A DNA stretch of 64,000 bases from Paracoccus lutimaris (GCF_003337565.1 NZ_QPJL01000019.1:1-64000); one strand, 5' to 3'; numbered from the stretch's first letter, positions 37,241-45,719 are shown. The notes: a model not told the origin generated them from the sequence alone. Program-made: numbers and translations.

Positions 37241-37672
37241 ATGACCGGCCTGCCCCGACGTTCGCTTATTCTGGGCCTGTCAGCCCTGCCCTTTGCCGGC
37301 GTAAGTCGCGCGGCCGAGGGCGCGATCCTGCTGCGCGACCTTTACAACAAGGACCTGTCCTTCTCGGCCCTGGCCGAGGCGAACAAGGGCCAGCGCATCA
37401 CCGTCGACGGCTTCATGGCCCCGCCTCTGCGCGCCGACAGCAATTTCTTTGTCCTGACCCGCAGGCCCATGGCCACCTGCCCGTTTTGCAGCAGCGCCGC
37501 CGACTGGCCCACGGATATCGTCGCCATCTATACCAAGCGGCTGGTCAAGGTGATCGCCTTCAACATCCCCATTGCCGTCACCGGCCTGCTTGAGCTGGGC
37601 ACCTATAAAGACCCGGAATTCGGCTTTGTCAGCCGCGTGCGGCTGGCCGATGCCAGCTATGAGCGCAAATGA
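37241..37672 (+). CDS. small exported protein linked to an ABC system
   Basis: A 143-residue protein with a Tat-like or Sec signal (LPRRSLILGLSALPFAGVSRA; about 1-25). A short globular domain contains ATCPFCSSAADWPTD, a CPFC motif as in some metal-binding or redox proteins. It resembles DUF3299-type partners of FtsX/MacB-like ABC transporters, which in Vibrio occur in zinc-regulated clusters; that comparison is from memory and uncertain. GGGAGGA precedes the ATG, and the stop overlaps the ATPase ATG by 4 bp. Confidence 0.6.
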   Translation: MTGLPRRSLILGLSALPFAGVSRAAEGAILLRDLYNKDLSFSALAEANKGQRITVDGFMAPPLRADSNFFVLTRRPMATCPFCSSAADWPTDIVAIYTKRLVKVIAFNIPIAVTGLLELGTYKDPEFGFVSRVRLADASYERK

Positions 37673-38337
37673 GCCTTTCACTTTCGGCGCGTGACCTGAC
37701 CGTGCGATCCGGCGCCCGGGTCCTGCTGAGCCTTGAGCGGCTGGACCTGCCCGCCGGCAGCCTGACCGGGATTCGCGGCGCATCGGGCGCCGGAAAATCG
37801 ACGGCGCTGCATGCGATGGCGGGGCTGCTGGCCGCCTCGGGCAGCCTGATCTGGGGCGAGACCGATCTGGCCCGCCTGTCCCAACCCGCCCGCACCCGCT
37901 TTCGCGGCCAGCATATGGGCATGATCTTTCAGGATTTCCTGCTGTTCGAGGAAATGACCGCGCGCGAGAACGCCTTGGTTTCCGCCGCCTTTCGTCCCGA
38001 CCGCGCCGCGCTGGCAGCGCGCGCCGATGCGCTGATGCAGCGGCTGGGCATTGCCGCGCTGGCCGACCGCCGGGCCGAGCTGCTTTCGGGGGGCGAGCGC
38101 CAGCGCGTCGCCGTCGCCCGGGCGCTGGCCCATGATCCGGCGATCCTGCTGGCGGATGAGCCGACCGCCAGCCTTGACCGCGCCGCCGCCGATGCGCTGA
38201 TCGCCGATCTGGCGGCGCTGGCCCGCGACGAGGGGCGCACCGTCGTCATCGTCAGCCATGACGCCCATGTCTGGGCCGCGATGGACCGGGTGCTGACGCT
38301 GGATGACGGCCACCTGTGCGGGGATAGTCATGGCTGA
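37669..38337 (+). CDS. ABC transporter ATPase, LolD/MacB type
   Basis: A 222-residue ATPase. It has Walker A GASGAGKST, Q-loop IFQDFLLFEEMTARENALV, signature LSGGERQRVAVARAL, Walker B ILLADEPTASLD and a switch His in VIVSHDAHV. Sequence type is LolD/MacB/FtsE, which work with FtsX-like permeases and often move envelope components rather than import solutes. Coupled to the genes on both sides. Confidence 0.88.
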   Translation: MSLSLSARDLTVRSGARVLLSLERLDLPAGSLTGIRGASGAGKSTALHAMAGLLAASGSLIWGETDLARLSQPARTRFRGQHMGMIFQDFLLFEEMTARENALVSAAFRPDRAALAARADALMQRLGIAALADRRAELLSGGERQRVAVARALAHDPAILLADEPTASLDRAAADALIADLAALARDEGRTVVIVSHDAHVWAAMDRVLTLDDGHLCGDSHG

Positions 38338-39640
38338 GCTGTGGAACGGCCTGTCCGCCGATATGCAGGACGCGCTGACCTTGCTCGCGATCCTTGCGCC
38401 GGGGCTGGTGCTGGGCGCGGTGATCTGCCGGGGCCTGCGCCTGTGGCCGCTGCTTTCCAGCCTGCTGCGCCGCTATCCCTGGACCAATCTGGGCTATGTG
38501 GCGCTGGTCGCGCTGTCGGTCGGGCTGGGCGTCGGGCTGATCGCACAGGAACGCGGGCTGCGCCAAGCCAGCGCCCGGGTGGCGGCAAAGTTCGATCTGA
38601 TTCTGGCCGCGCCCGGCGATGAAATCGCCATGCTGATGGCGACCGTCTATCTGCAACCGACCGGCGCGCCCCTGCTGGACGGCGTGACATGGGATCAGGT
38701 CAGCCGCAGCGCCGGCGCGGCGCTGGTCGCCCCCATCGCCTATGGAGATAGCTGGCAGGGGCATCCCCTGGTCGGCTCGACCGCCGAATTCGTCGCGCAT
38801 CTTTCGGGCGATCTGGCCGAGGGGCGGATGTTTGCCGAGAATTGGCAGGCTGTCATCGGCGCCCGCGTGCCGCTGGAAATCGGCGCGCATCTCTCGCCCG
38901 CCCATGGCGCGGACGAGGCGGCCGAGCATGACGCCCATGAGGGCATCGAATTTCAGATCACCGGCCGCATGGCCCCGACCGGCAGCCCCTGGGACGATGC
39001 GATCATCACTCCGGTGGAAAGCGTCTGGCTGACGCATGGGCTGGGGAATGGCCATGAGGATGCGGGATCCGACCGCATCGGCGCGCCCTTCGATCCGCGC
39101 CATTTCCCCGGCACGCCCGCAATCCTGATCGCGACGCCCGATCTGGCGGCGGCCTACGGTTTGCAGGCGCAGTTCAGCAGCGACCGCACGATGGCGTTTT
39201 TCCCCGGTGCGGTGCTGGCGCGGCTGCACGGGCTGATGGGCAACCTGCGCGAGGTGATGTCGGTCCTGTCGCTGGGCACGCAGATTCTGGTCGCGGCCTC
39301 GGTCATGGCGGGGCTGATCGTGCTGTCGCGGCTGTTCGCGCGGCGGCTGGCGCTGTTGCAGGCGCTAGGGGCACCGGCGCGGATGATCTTTGCGCTGGTC
39401 TGGGCGCATGCGGCGCTGCTTCTGGGTGCGGGCGCGGTGCTGGGCTTGGGCGTCGGGCTGGTCGCGGTGCGCGGGCTGTCGGCGGTCCTGTCGGCGCGCA
39501 GCGGGCTGCTGATCGAGCCGCATCTGGGCTGGCCCGAGCTGCATGTGGTCGCCGCCTATTTCACCCTGGCCCTGCTGGTCGCGCTGGTGCCGGCGGCGCT
39601 GGCCCTGACCCGCCCGGTCACGCAGGAGCTGCGCCGCTAG
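38330..39640 (+). CDS. FtsX/MacB-like ABC transporter permease
   Basis: A 436-residue membrane protein. It has N-terminal helices (about 15-35 and 50-68), a large periplasmic domain (about 80-310), and three C-terminal helices (about 320-430) with the LLQALGAPARMIFALVW coupling-helix segment seen in FtsX/MacB permeases. The periplasmic domain has a His/acidic patch (HGADEAAEHDAHEGIEFQ) that could bind metal. The start at 38330 overlaps the ATPase gene by 8 bp. Substrate unknown; lipoprotein, peptide or metal-related roles are possible. Confidence 0.85.
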   Translation: MAELWNGLSADMQDALTLLAILAPGLVLGAVICRGLRLWPLLSSLLRRYPWTNLGYVALVALSVGLGVGLIAQERGLRQASARVAAKFDLILAAPGDEIAMLMATVYLQPTGAPLLDGVTWDQVSRSAGAALVAPIAYGDSWQGHPLVGSTAEFVAHLSGDLAEGRMFAENWQAVIGARVPLEIGAHLSPAHGADEAAEHDAHEGIEFQITGRMAPTGSPWDDAIITPVESVWLTHGLGNGHEDAGSDRIGAPFDPRHFPGTPAILIATPDLAAAYGLQAQFSSDRTMAFFPGAVLARLHGLMGNLREVMSVLSLGTQILVAASVMAGLIVLSRLFARRLALLQALGAPARMIFALVWAHAALLLGAGAVLGLGVGLVAVRGLSAVLSARSGLLIEPHLGWPELHVVAAYFTLALLVALVPAALALTRPVTQELRR

Positions 39641-40443
39641 CCATCCTGCGCGGGCTTTAGCCCCAGCACTTGCAGCACGTCATGGACATGGCTGCGCCCA
39701 ACGCCCAGCTCGGTCCCGTCCTCAAGCCGGACGGCCAGCATGCCATAGCGGCGCCGGACCAGCCCGGCGATGGCCGCCTGCCGCACCAGCACGCCGCGAT
39801 GGATGCGCAGGAAACCCATGGGGGCCAGCCGCCGCTGCATCGCGGCCATGCTTTCCGCGATCATGTATGACTGCCCGCCCGAGAAGATGCGCATATAGTC
39901 GCGCTCGGCCAAAATATAGTCGATGCTGTCGATGCCGATCCGCGTCTGCCCCATGCGCGTACGCACCCACAGATCGCGCGAACCCGCCGCCCCCTCGCCC
40001 GCCGTTCCATCCAGCGCGGCGCGCAGCACGGCGACCATGCCTTGCAATTCGGCGATGCGCTGGCCCTGGTCGCGCGCCATGGCGGCGGCGCGACCGCGTT
40101 CGATGGCGGCGGCAAGGCGCGGCATCTCGACGGGTTTGGTGATGTAATCGACCGCCGCCGCCTCGAATGCGCGCAGGGCATATTGGTCAAAGGCGGTGAC
40201 AAAGATCACCGGCGGCACCGCCTTGCCCAACCGCTCGATGACCGCGAATCCGTCGCCGCCGGGCATTTGCAGATCGAGCATCACCAGATCGGGACGCAGG
40301 GTCTGGATCGCCGCGACCGCCTGATCGCAATCGCCCGCCTCGCCCACGGGCTGGATGCCATCAAGCTGCGCCAGCAGCCGCAGCAGACGCCGCCGGGCGA
40401 TGGGCTCGTCATCGACGATCAGCACGCGCAACGCCCCGGTCAT
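39637..40443 (-). CDS. LytTR-family response regulator
   Basis: A 268-residue response regulator. The receiver domain is about 5-120: Asp pair in VDDEP, phosphoacceptor Asp in LVMLDLQMPGGDG, Thr in VTAFD, Lys in YITKPVE. A linker follows, then a C-terminal LytTR DNA-binding domain (about 165-265). It pairs with the sensor kinase gene, whose stop overlaps this ATG by 4 bp. Convergent with the ABC permease gene, the two stops overlapping. Target genes are not visible. Confidence 0.92.
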   Translation of the reverse strand: MTGALRVLIVDDEPIARRRLLRLLAQLDGIQPVGEAGDCDQAVAAIQTLRPDLVMLDLQMPGGDGFAVIERLGKAVPPVIFVTAFDQYALRAFEAAAVDYITKPVEMPRLAAAIERGRAAAMARDQGQRIAELQGMVAVLRAALDGTAGEGAAGSRDLWVRTRMGQTRIGIDSIDYILAERDYMRIFSGGQSYMIAESMAAMQRRLAPMGFLRIHRGVLVRQAAIAGLVRRRYGMLAVRLEDGTELGVGRSHVHDVLQVLGLKPAQDG

Positions 40444-41567
40444 CGCAGAACCGGCAGGTCAAGTTCGGTCCGCAACCGGCCGGGGGCAATGACGCGCGCC
40501 GCACATGATGCGTTGCCGGGGTAGCGGGTGGCCAGACGCTCGGCCACGTTGCGCAAGCCGATGCCCATTCCGTCCTGGGCCTCGGCCTCGGCTTCGGGGA
40601 TGGGGTTTTCGATCCAGACCAGCAGCCGGTCGCCGGGACGGCGGGCCGCGCCGATGGCCAGATCGGCCCGGCCGGGGCAGCGCGAGACCCCGTGCTTGAT
40701 GGCATTTTCCACCAGCGGCTGCAGGATCAGCGCCGGAACCAGCGCCGTTTGCAGATCCGCGGGCAGGTCCAGATGCACGGCCAGCCGGTCAGAAAAGCGC
40801 ACCTCCTCGATGGCCAGATAGTCAAGCTGCAAGGCGATCTCGGCCTCCAGCGGCATATCGGACAAGGGGTCCAGCGCCAGCGTCTTGCGCAGGAATACCG
40901 CCAGCCGCAGCACCATGTCGCTGGCTGGCTGCGCGGCGCCTTCCTCGATCAGACCGGCGACGGAATTCAGCGTGTTGAACAGGAAATGCGGGCTGACCTG
41001 ATATTGCAGCGCGCGCAGCTGCGCCGAGACGGCCAGCTGGCGGGCCTCGGCCAGACGGCGCTCGGTCTCGCGGATCTGGCTGGCATATTGCAGCGCCAGA
41101 TACAGGCAGGACCAGCCGAACAGTTCCGAGGTGGTGAAAGTCACGACCGAGGCGAAATATTGCGGATCGATGGGCGCGACATCGGGCTGGGTCATATAGA
41201 TCTGCAAGCCGCGATCCACCACCGCCGAGACAAAGGCCCCGATCAGCGACAACAGACAGGCGACCAGCGCCTTGATCCCCAGCCGCCGCGCCGACATGCG
41301 CCACAGCACCAGGCTGATCAGGACCGCCAGAACCGCATCGGCCGAGATGCCCACCAGCTTTGGCAGCGCGGTGGTGACCGGGTCGATCCCCGTCACCACC
41401 CACCAGATCACGCTGGAGACGATGAACAGCACCGCCGCAAAGCCCAGCCCCAACACCACCACGTCGCGGCCAAAGGGCACAGACCGCGACGCCGCGACCG
41501 AGGGCGCTACGGGGGGCGCGACAAGGACGGGCATCGGGGCCGTGGCGGGGATCGCGGTTTGGTTCAT
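40440..41567 (-). CDS. LytS-like sensor histidine kinase
   Basis: A 375-residue membrane kinase. Four hydrophobic segments lie in about residues 30-170, then a coiled linker (QIRETERRLAEARQLAVSAQLRAL). The His_kinase motif QVSPHFLFNTLNSVAGLIEEG carries the phosphorylated His, and an HATPase domain has NAIKHGVS and a late GMGIGLRNV loop. This is the LytS/AlgZ-type architecture. The signal sensed is unknown. Confidence 0.9.
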   Translation of the reverse strand: MNQTAIPATAPMPVLVAPPVAPSVAASRSVPFGRDVVVLGLGFAAVLFIVSSVIWWVVTGIDPVTTALPKLVGISADAVLAVLISLVLWRMSARRLGIKALVACLLSLIGAFVSAVVDRGLQIYMTQPDVAPIDPQYFASVVTFTTSELFGWSCLYLALQYASQIRETERRLAEARQLAVSAQLRALQYQVSPHFLFNTLNSVAGLIEEGAAQPASDMVLRLAVFLRKTLALDPLSDMPLEAEIALQLDYLAIEEVRFSDRLAVHLDLPADLQTALVPALILQPLVENAIKHGVSRCPGRADLAIGAARRPGDRLLVWIENPIPEAEAEAQDGMGIGLRNVAERLATRYPGNASCAARVIAPGRLRTELDLPVLR

Positions 41568-41653
41568 GCCCGCATCATCGCCACCGCCCCCGCCCCTGTC
41601 GAGAGACGCTTGTCGCCGGATTCCGGTCGTTCGTCGTTTTTCCCGCGCGGCCT

Positions 41654-42142
41654 TCAGCCGTCGGCCTGGTTCAACGCCTCGACCAACAAAAGCAGCGCCA
41701 TGGACCTCCCATATCCCGTCGGCTGGATCGGGATATCGCGGTGGAATTGCAGATCATGCCCGATGGGCGTCCCGTACGGGACCTGACCAACCACGCCATC
41801 CGACCCGAAATGGCGCATGATCGCCGCCAGCGCCAGCATTGGCGCCGCGATATCGATGTGCCGGGGCGGCAGGCGCTTGGCCAGATGCCCGGCATACCAG
41901 CCCACGTGCGTGGCGCGGCCGGTCTGGTCGGCGGTTTGCAGCCACAGCTGCGCCAGCCCGCAAAAGGCCCACTCCCGGGCGGCAAAGCTGATGCAATCGC
42001 CGGCGGTGCCATCGAGGTTCGGCGCATCGAACTGGCCCTTGTGACGCGATATGCGCAGACCCTGCACCAACTGATAGATCGACTGCGCAAGCATGGCGCG
42101 GCTTGCCGGGCGCGGCGGGCCTTGGCTGCTGCGGCTGGGCAT
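41654..42142 (-). pseudogene. orphan C-terminal fragment, possibly a glycosidase remnant
   Basis: A 162-residue reading frame between rtcR and the sensor kinase gene. The first 15 or so residues are unusual, but from about residue 17 (MLAQSIYQLV...) it looks like true protein, with alternating helices and a conserved-looking GQVPYGTPIGHDLQFHRDIPIQPTGYG stretch. It recalls the C-terminal part of six-hairpin glycosidases (GH88/GH105-like), without the N-terminal two thirds. I am not sure of the family. It may be a degraded leftover or a short genuine gene. Confidence 0.4.
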
Positions 42143-42186
42143 TGCGGGGCGAACGGCACGAGATCCGCCTGAACGGGGGCCGGAAC

Positions 42187-43791
42187 TCAGACCGGCGGGG
42201 CGGCTTCCGGGCGCGCCGCCAGCGCATCCCAGTCCAGATCGAACCGACCAAGATACTTCCGCAGCCGGTCGGCATCGTTCTGGCTGGTCTTTTTCGCCCG
42301 TGACGCCGCGAACAGCGCCCGCCCCGCAGCGCTGAGGCTGGGGGCCTCGCGGCAGGCGCGAATGACCGCCGCCAGCTGCACCATGTCGAACGGGTCCATC
42401 TCGGCGGCGCGCGCGCCCATGACCCCGGCAATCAGGCGGAAATCATCGTCCGGACGCGCGGCGCGCCAGTCTGCCTGCAGGCGCGCAATCTCGTCCTCCA
42501 CCATGACGCGGGTAATGCGGCCGCGCGGCGCCAGCGTGCAAAGCCGCCGGATCATGCCGCCGAAATCGCGGAAATTGCCGGGCCAGAGCGTCGCCGGATC
42601 GGCTGCAAAGCGCAGGAAGCGGTCGCGGGCATCGGCATTGAAGCCGACCTGCGCACCCAGCTTTCGCTCGGATCGGGCCAGTTCATGGATCAGGTTGGCC
42701 TCGATATCCTCGCGCCGGTCGCGCAGCGGCGGCAGGGTGAAACGCCACATGCCCAGCCGCGCCAGAAGGTCCGGACGGAACTGCCCCAAGGCGACGCGCG
42801 CATTCAGGTCGCGCCCCGCCCCCGCGATCAGCTGGAACCGCGCCGTGACCTCGTGATCCGCACCCAGCGGATAGAAACGCCCGGTCTCGATCGCATGCAG
42901 CAGCATGGCCTGTTCGTTCAGGCCCAGGTGATCGACCTCATCCAGAAACAGGACGCCGCCATCGGCCTCGCGCAGCAGACCGCTGCGCTCGGTCCCGGCC
43001 TGGCCGGTAAAGCTGCGCCGCTGGCCAAACAGCGCCGCCAGCGCATGCGGTCCGTTCAAGGTCGCGCAATTGACATGGACCAGCCGGCCCTTGACCCGGC
43101 GCCGGTCCAGTTTCAGGTTGTAGATCCGCTCGGCCAGTTCGGTCTTGCCGGTGCCGGTTTCGCCCATCAGCAAGATCGGCTCGTCCGAGTTGCCGGCCAC
43201 CAGCTCGATCCGGTCGATCAGCGCGTTATAGGCGGGGTTGCGGGTCTCGATTCCGCCGCGCAGCTGGTCGCTGTATTCCCGCGCCAGCTGGTCGAAACGC
43301 TGCTGCAAGGCGTTGTAATGGCTGAGATCCAGATCGATCAGATCAAGGCGGGGGGCATCGCCCTCGGCCCCGGGCGGCCCGGTCTGGATCAGGCGGGCCG
43401 GTACGTGGCGGCTTTCGGTCAGAAGGAACCAGCAGATCTGTGCCACATGCGAGCCGGTGGTCAGATGGACGTGATAGCGTTCGCGATCGTCGTCAAAGCC
43501 ATAGCCGCGGGCAAAGTCGAACAGCTTGCCATAGACCTCCTGAAAGTCCCAGGGATTGGTCAGGTCCAGATTGCGCAGCAAAACCTCGGTCCCGGGCGAG
43601 AGCGCCTGAATCTCGGTCTGCAACTGCCGCGCCAGCCGGTGGAAGTCGCTGTCATAAAGCAGCTCAAGCCGGTCCACCTTGAAATGCGGGTGCTGGACCA
43701 GACTGACCGTCGGCTTCCAGCGCCGGTTCTGGCCCAGATCCAGCTTGGTGCCGACAAAGCCCAGGACCACATTCTTCATCAGATTAGCCAT
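42187..43791 (-). CDS. rtcR: RtcR-like sigma-54 activator with CARF-type sensor domain
   Basis: A 534-residue protein. The N-terminal RtcR domain is about 1-180 (NVVLGFVGTKLDLG start; CARF-like in known RtcR), the AAA+ domain about 185-430 (Walker A LMGETGTGKTELAE, Walker B GGVLFLDEVD, arginine fingers in the LRDRREDIEANL area), and a C-terminal helical part. RtcR responds to RNA ends carrying 2',3'-cyclic phosphate or tRNA fragments in enterobacteria (family knowledge). The loop that contacts sigma-54, normally GAFTGA, reads RSFTGQ here. Divergent from a Ro60 gene, as in rsr-yrlBA-rtcBA loci, but no rtcA or rtcB lies nearby. The alternative ATG at 43779 would remove four residues and match the usual MKN... 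start. Confidence 0.9.
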   Translation of the reverse strand: MANLMKNVVLGFVGTKLDLGQNRRWKPTVSLVQHPHFKVDRLELLYDSDFHRLARQLQTEIQALSPGTEVLLRNLDLTNPWDFQEVYGKLFDFARGYGFDDDRERYHVHLTTGSHVAQICWFLLTESRHVPARLIQTGPPGAEGDAPRLDLIDLDLSHYNALQQRFDQLAREYSDQLRGGIETRNPAYNALIDRIELVAGNSDEPILLMGETGTGKTELAERIYNLKLDRRRVKGRLVHVNCATLNGPHALAALFGQRRSFTGQAGTERSGLLREADGGVLFLDEVDHLGLNEQAMLLHAIETGRFYPLGADHEVTARFQLIAGAGRDLNARVALGQFRPDLLARLGMWRFTLPPLRDRREDIEANLIHELARSERKLGAQVGFNADARDRFLRFAADPATLWPGNFRDFGGMIRRLCTLAPRGRITRVMVEDEIARLQADWRAARPDDDFRLIAGVMGARAAEMDPFDMVQLAAVIRACREAPSLSAAGRALFAASRAKKTSQNDADRLRKYLGRFDLDWDALAARPEAAPPV

Positions 43792-43955
43792 ATGGATAAA
43801 TAACTATCTTATCGTATCGTATATTCTGAACACAAAACCGGCAATACGTCATATTATCATTTAAAATCATGTGATTGCGTGAATTTCTGAATTTTCTCGG
43901 TCATGGCGCGGAAAGCTGTCAAAACGATCCCAAGACGAAACAAAGGATCACAGAG
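43792..43955. other. AT-rich control gap between rtcR and the Ro gene
   Basis: This 164-bp stretch is markedly AT-rich against the GC-rich surroundings. It contains tandem ATCGTATCGTAT and a CGTAT...AATACG inverted arrangement (about 43815-43848), candidate activator sites. I found no GG-N10-GC pair of the -24/-12 type on the plus strand. The nearest, TGGCGCGGAAAGCTG at 43904-43918, has eight bases between GG and GC. Confidence 0.5.
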
Positions 43956-45518
43956 ATGGCAAACAAATCCGTGTTTGCAGCGATCAAGGGCCTCTTTCTG
44001 CCCCGGGCCAATGCAACGAACTTCGAATGTGCCCCGGCCTATACCTATCGCGACCAACATGCGCTGGTGCAGATGGCGATGACCGGCAGCTTTGGCGAAA
44101 TGTTCTATACCTCGCCCGAGAACGAGCTGGCGCAAGTCCTGAAACTGGCCGAGCGGGTCGAGCCGCGCTTTCTGGCGCAGACAGCGATCTATGCCCGCGA
44201 GGCCGGGTATATGAAGGACATGCCGGTGGTACTGCTGGCGGTTCTGGCGCGCCGTGATCCGGGCCTGTTCCGGGCCGCTTTCGGGCGGGTGGTCGACAAT
44301 GGCATGATGCTGCGCAATTTCGTGCAGGTCCTGCGTTCCGGCCGCACCGGGCGCAGGTCGCTGGGCTCGGCGCCCAAGGCGATCGTGCGGAACTGGCTGA
44401 ATGCGGCCTCGGACCGGGCGCTTCTGCATGACAGCATCGGCAATGACCCGTCGCTGGCGGACGTAATCCGGATGGCGCATCCCAAACCGCCGACGCCCGA
44501 GCGCGAGGCCTTCTATGCCTGGCTGCTCGGCCGGCCCTGCGATGTCGCGCTGCTGCCGCTGGCGGTGCAGGACTGGATGAGCTTTTCGGCCGGTTGCCGC
44601 GGGCCTTTGCCGGACGTGCCGTTCGAGATGCTGACGCAGCTGGAGCTGACGCCCGCGCAATGGGGGCGGATCGCCCGCAACGGCTCGTGGCAGATGGTGC
44701 GCCAGAACCTGAACACGTTCCTGCGCCGCGGTGCCTTTGACGATGCCGGCACCGTCGCCCATGTGGCGGCGCTGCTCTGCAACCCCGAACAGCTGGCCCG
44801 GGCCCGCGCCTTTCCCTATCAGCTGATGGTGGCGGCGCAGAACGTGGCCGGGGGCATGCCGCGCAAGATCGTCGAGGCGCTGCAGGACGCAATGGAAGTC
44901 GCGGCGCGCAACGTGCCGGCCATTGCCGGTCAGGTCGTGGTCTGTCCCGACGTGTCCGGGTCGATGTCCGGGTCCGTGACCGGCCGTCGCCGGGGTGCCA
45001 GATCGGTCATGCGGCATGTCGACGTGGCGGCGCTGGTGGCGGCCTCGTTCCTGAGGGTCAACCGCGACTGCCGCGTGCTGCCCTTTGACACCAAGCTGCG
45101 TCGCCTGCAGCTTGAGCCGAGCGACACGATCCTGACCAATGCCGGGCGTATGGCGGCGCTGACGGCGAAGGGCGGGGGAACGGCCTGTTCGGCGCCGCTG
45201 AAATGGCTGAACGCCCGGCATAAGGCACCCGATCTGGTGGTGTTCGTGTCCGACAACCAGTCCTGGGTCGATGCCCGGGATGGCGATCAGGGCACCGAGA
45301 TGATGGCGCAATGGGCGCGGCTGAAACGCCGCAACCCCAAGGCAAGGCTGGTTTGTATCGACATCGCGCCTTACGGCACGACGCAGGCGCAGACCCAGGA
45401 GGACGTGCTGAATATCGGCGGGTTCTCGGATGCGGTCTTTGACCAGATCGCGGCCTTTGCCCAGGGTCGGAGCGGCTCCGCGCATTGGGTCGCCGAGATC
45501 GGCAAGATCGAATTGTAA
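43956..45518 (+). CDS. rsr: bacterial Ro60 (Rsr), TROVE-domain RNA-binding protein
   Basis: A 520-residue Ro60 orthologue. The N-terminal TROVE/HEAT-like ring is about 1-340 (FECAPAYTYRDQHALVQMAMTGSFGEMFY..., LLAVLARRDPGLFRAAF). A C-terminal VWA domain (about 340-520) carries the MIDAS DVSGSMSG, a Thr in KGGGTACSAPL and VSDNQSWVD. Ro proteins bind misfolded RNAs and Y RNAs; in Deinococcus the Y RNA tethers Ro to PNPase. AAAGGA at 43942-43947 fixes the ATG; a longer frame upstream is unsupported. Divergent from rtcR; a structured non-coding stretch follows directly. Confidence 0.93.
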   Translation: MANKSVFAAIKGLFLPRANATNFECAPAYTYRDQHALVQMAMTGSFGEMFYTSPENELAQVLKLAERVEPRFLAQTAIYAREAGYMKDMPVVLLAVLARRDPGLFRAAFGRVVDNGMMLRNFVQVLRSGRTGRRSLGSAPKAIVRNWLNAASDRALLHDSIGNDPSLADVIRMAHPKPPTPEREAFYAWLLGRPCDVALLPLAVQDWMSFSAGCRGPLPDVPFEMLTQLELTPAQWGRIARNGSWQMVRQNLNTFLRRGAFDDAGTVAHVAALLCNPEQLARARAFPYQLMVAAQNVAGGMPRKIVEALQDAMEVAARNVPAIAGQVVVCPDVSGSMSGSVTGRRRGARSVMRHVDVAALVAASFLRVNRDCRVLPFDTKLRRLQLEPSDTILTNAGRMAALTAKGGGTACSAPLKWLNARHKAPDLVVFVSDNQSWVDARDGDQGTEMMAQWARLKRRNPKARLVCIDIAPYGTTQAQTQEDVLNIGGFSDAVFDQIAAFAQGRSGSAHWVAEIGKIEL

Positions 45519-45522
45519 GAAT

Positions 45523-45690
45523 GGGTCAGGCGGAATGCCTGCGGGACTACATCCTGTTTGAATGCCAACAGTCTTCGTCAGAATCCTTGTCCGCCTGACC
45601 CGAATGAAAGACAGCCCCGGCGAATGCCGAAGAAACTGCAACATCCATTCCGGGATCACCGATGGGGTTCGACTCCCCTCCTGACATGCG
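45523..45690 (+). ncRNA. candidate Y RNA (YrlA-like, tRNA-mimicking) after the Ro gene
   Basis: The stretch begins five bases after the Ro stop codon. Elements seen: GTCAGG (45525-45530) can pair with CCTGAC (45680-45685) as an acceptor-like helix. A D-arm-like hairpin spans 45532-45554 with GGGA in its loop. A canonical T-arm GGGG-TTCGACT-CCCC lies at 45664-45678, directly before the acceptor 3' strand. CAACAGT (45566-45572) and GCCGAAG (45626-45632) match, as I recall it, the bacterial Y RNA Ro-binding signature CNNCAGU / GNCGAAG, and CAGTCTTCG (45569-45577) pairs with CGAAGA-AA-CTG (45628-45638). A competing perfect 12-bp helix, 45523-45534 with 45590-45601, also exists. Exact ends are unknown. 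Confidence 0.55.
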
Positions 45691-45703
45691 CCCAGACGGC
45701 AAA

Positions 45704-45719
45704 ACACCCGAACGGGTGT
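45704..45719 (+). terminator. hairpin at the 3' side of the candidate Y RNA
   Basis: ACACCC-GAAC-GGGTGT, a perfect six-base stem with a tetraloop, about 20 bases after the T-arm/acceptor region. No T-tract follows (GGGCGGG instead), so it may be a processing or pausing signal. From here to 45806 I see no gene, only further GC-rich short repeats. Confidence 0.35.

Noticed and set aside
43904..43918. TGGCGCGGAAAGCTG as a sigma-54 promoter for rsr
   Set aside because: GG and GC are separated by eight bases instead of ten, a spacing that abolishes sigma-54 promoters.
45664..45690. A true tRNA gene ending in the TTCGACT arm
   Set aside because: The acceptor strand is followed by ATGCG rather than CCA, there is no anticodon arm at the right distance, and about 110 nt lie between D-like and T-like arms; a tRNA mimic explains it better.
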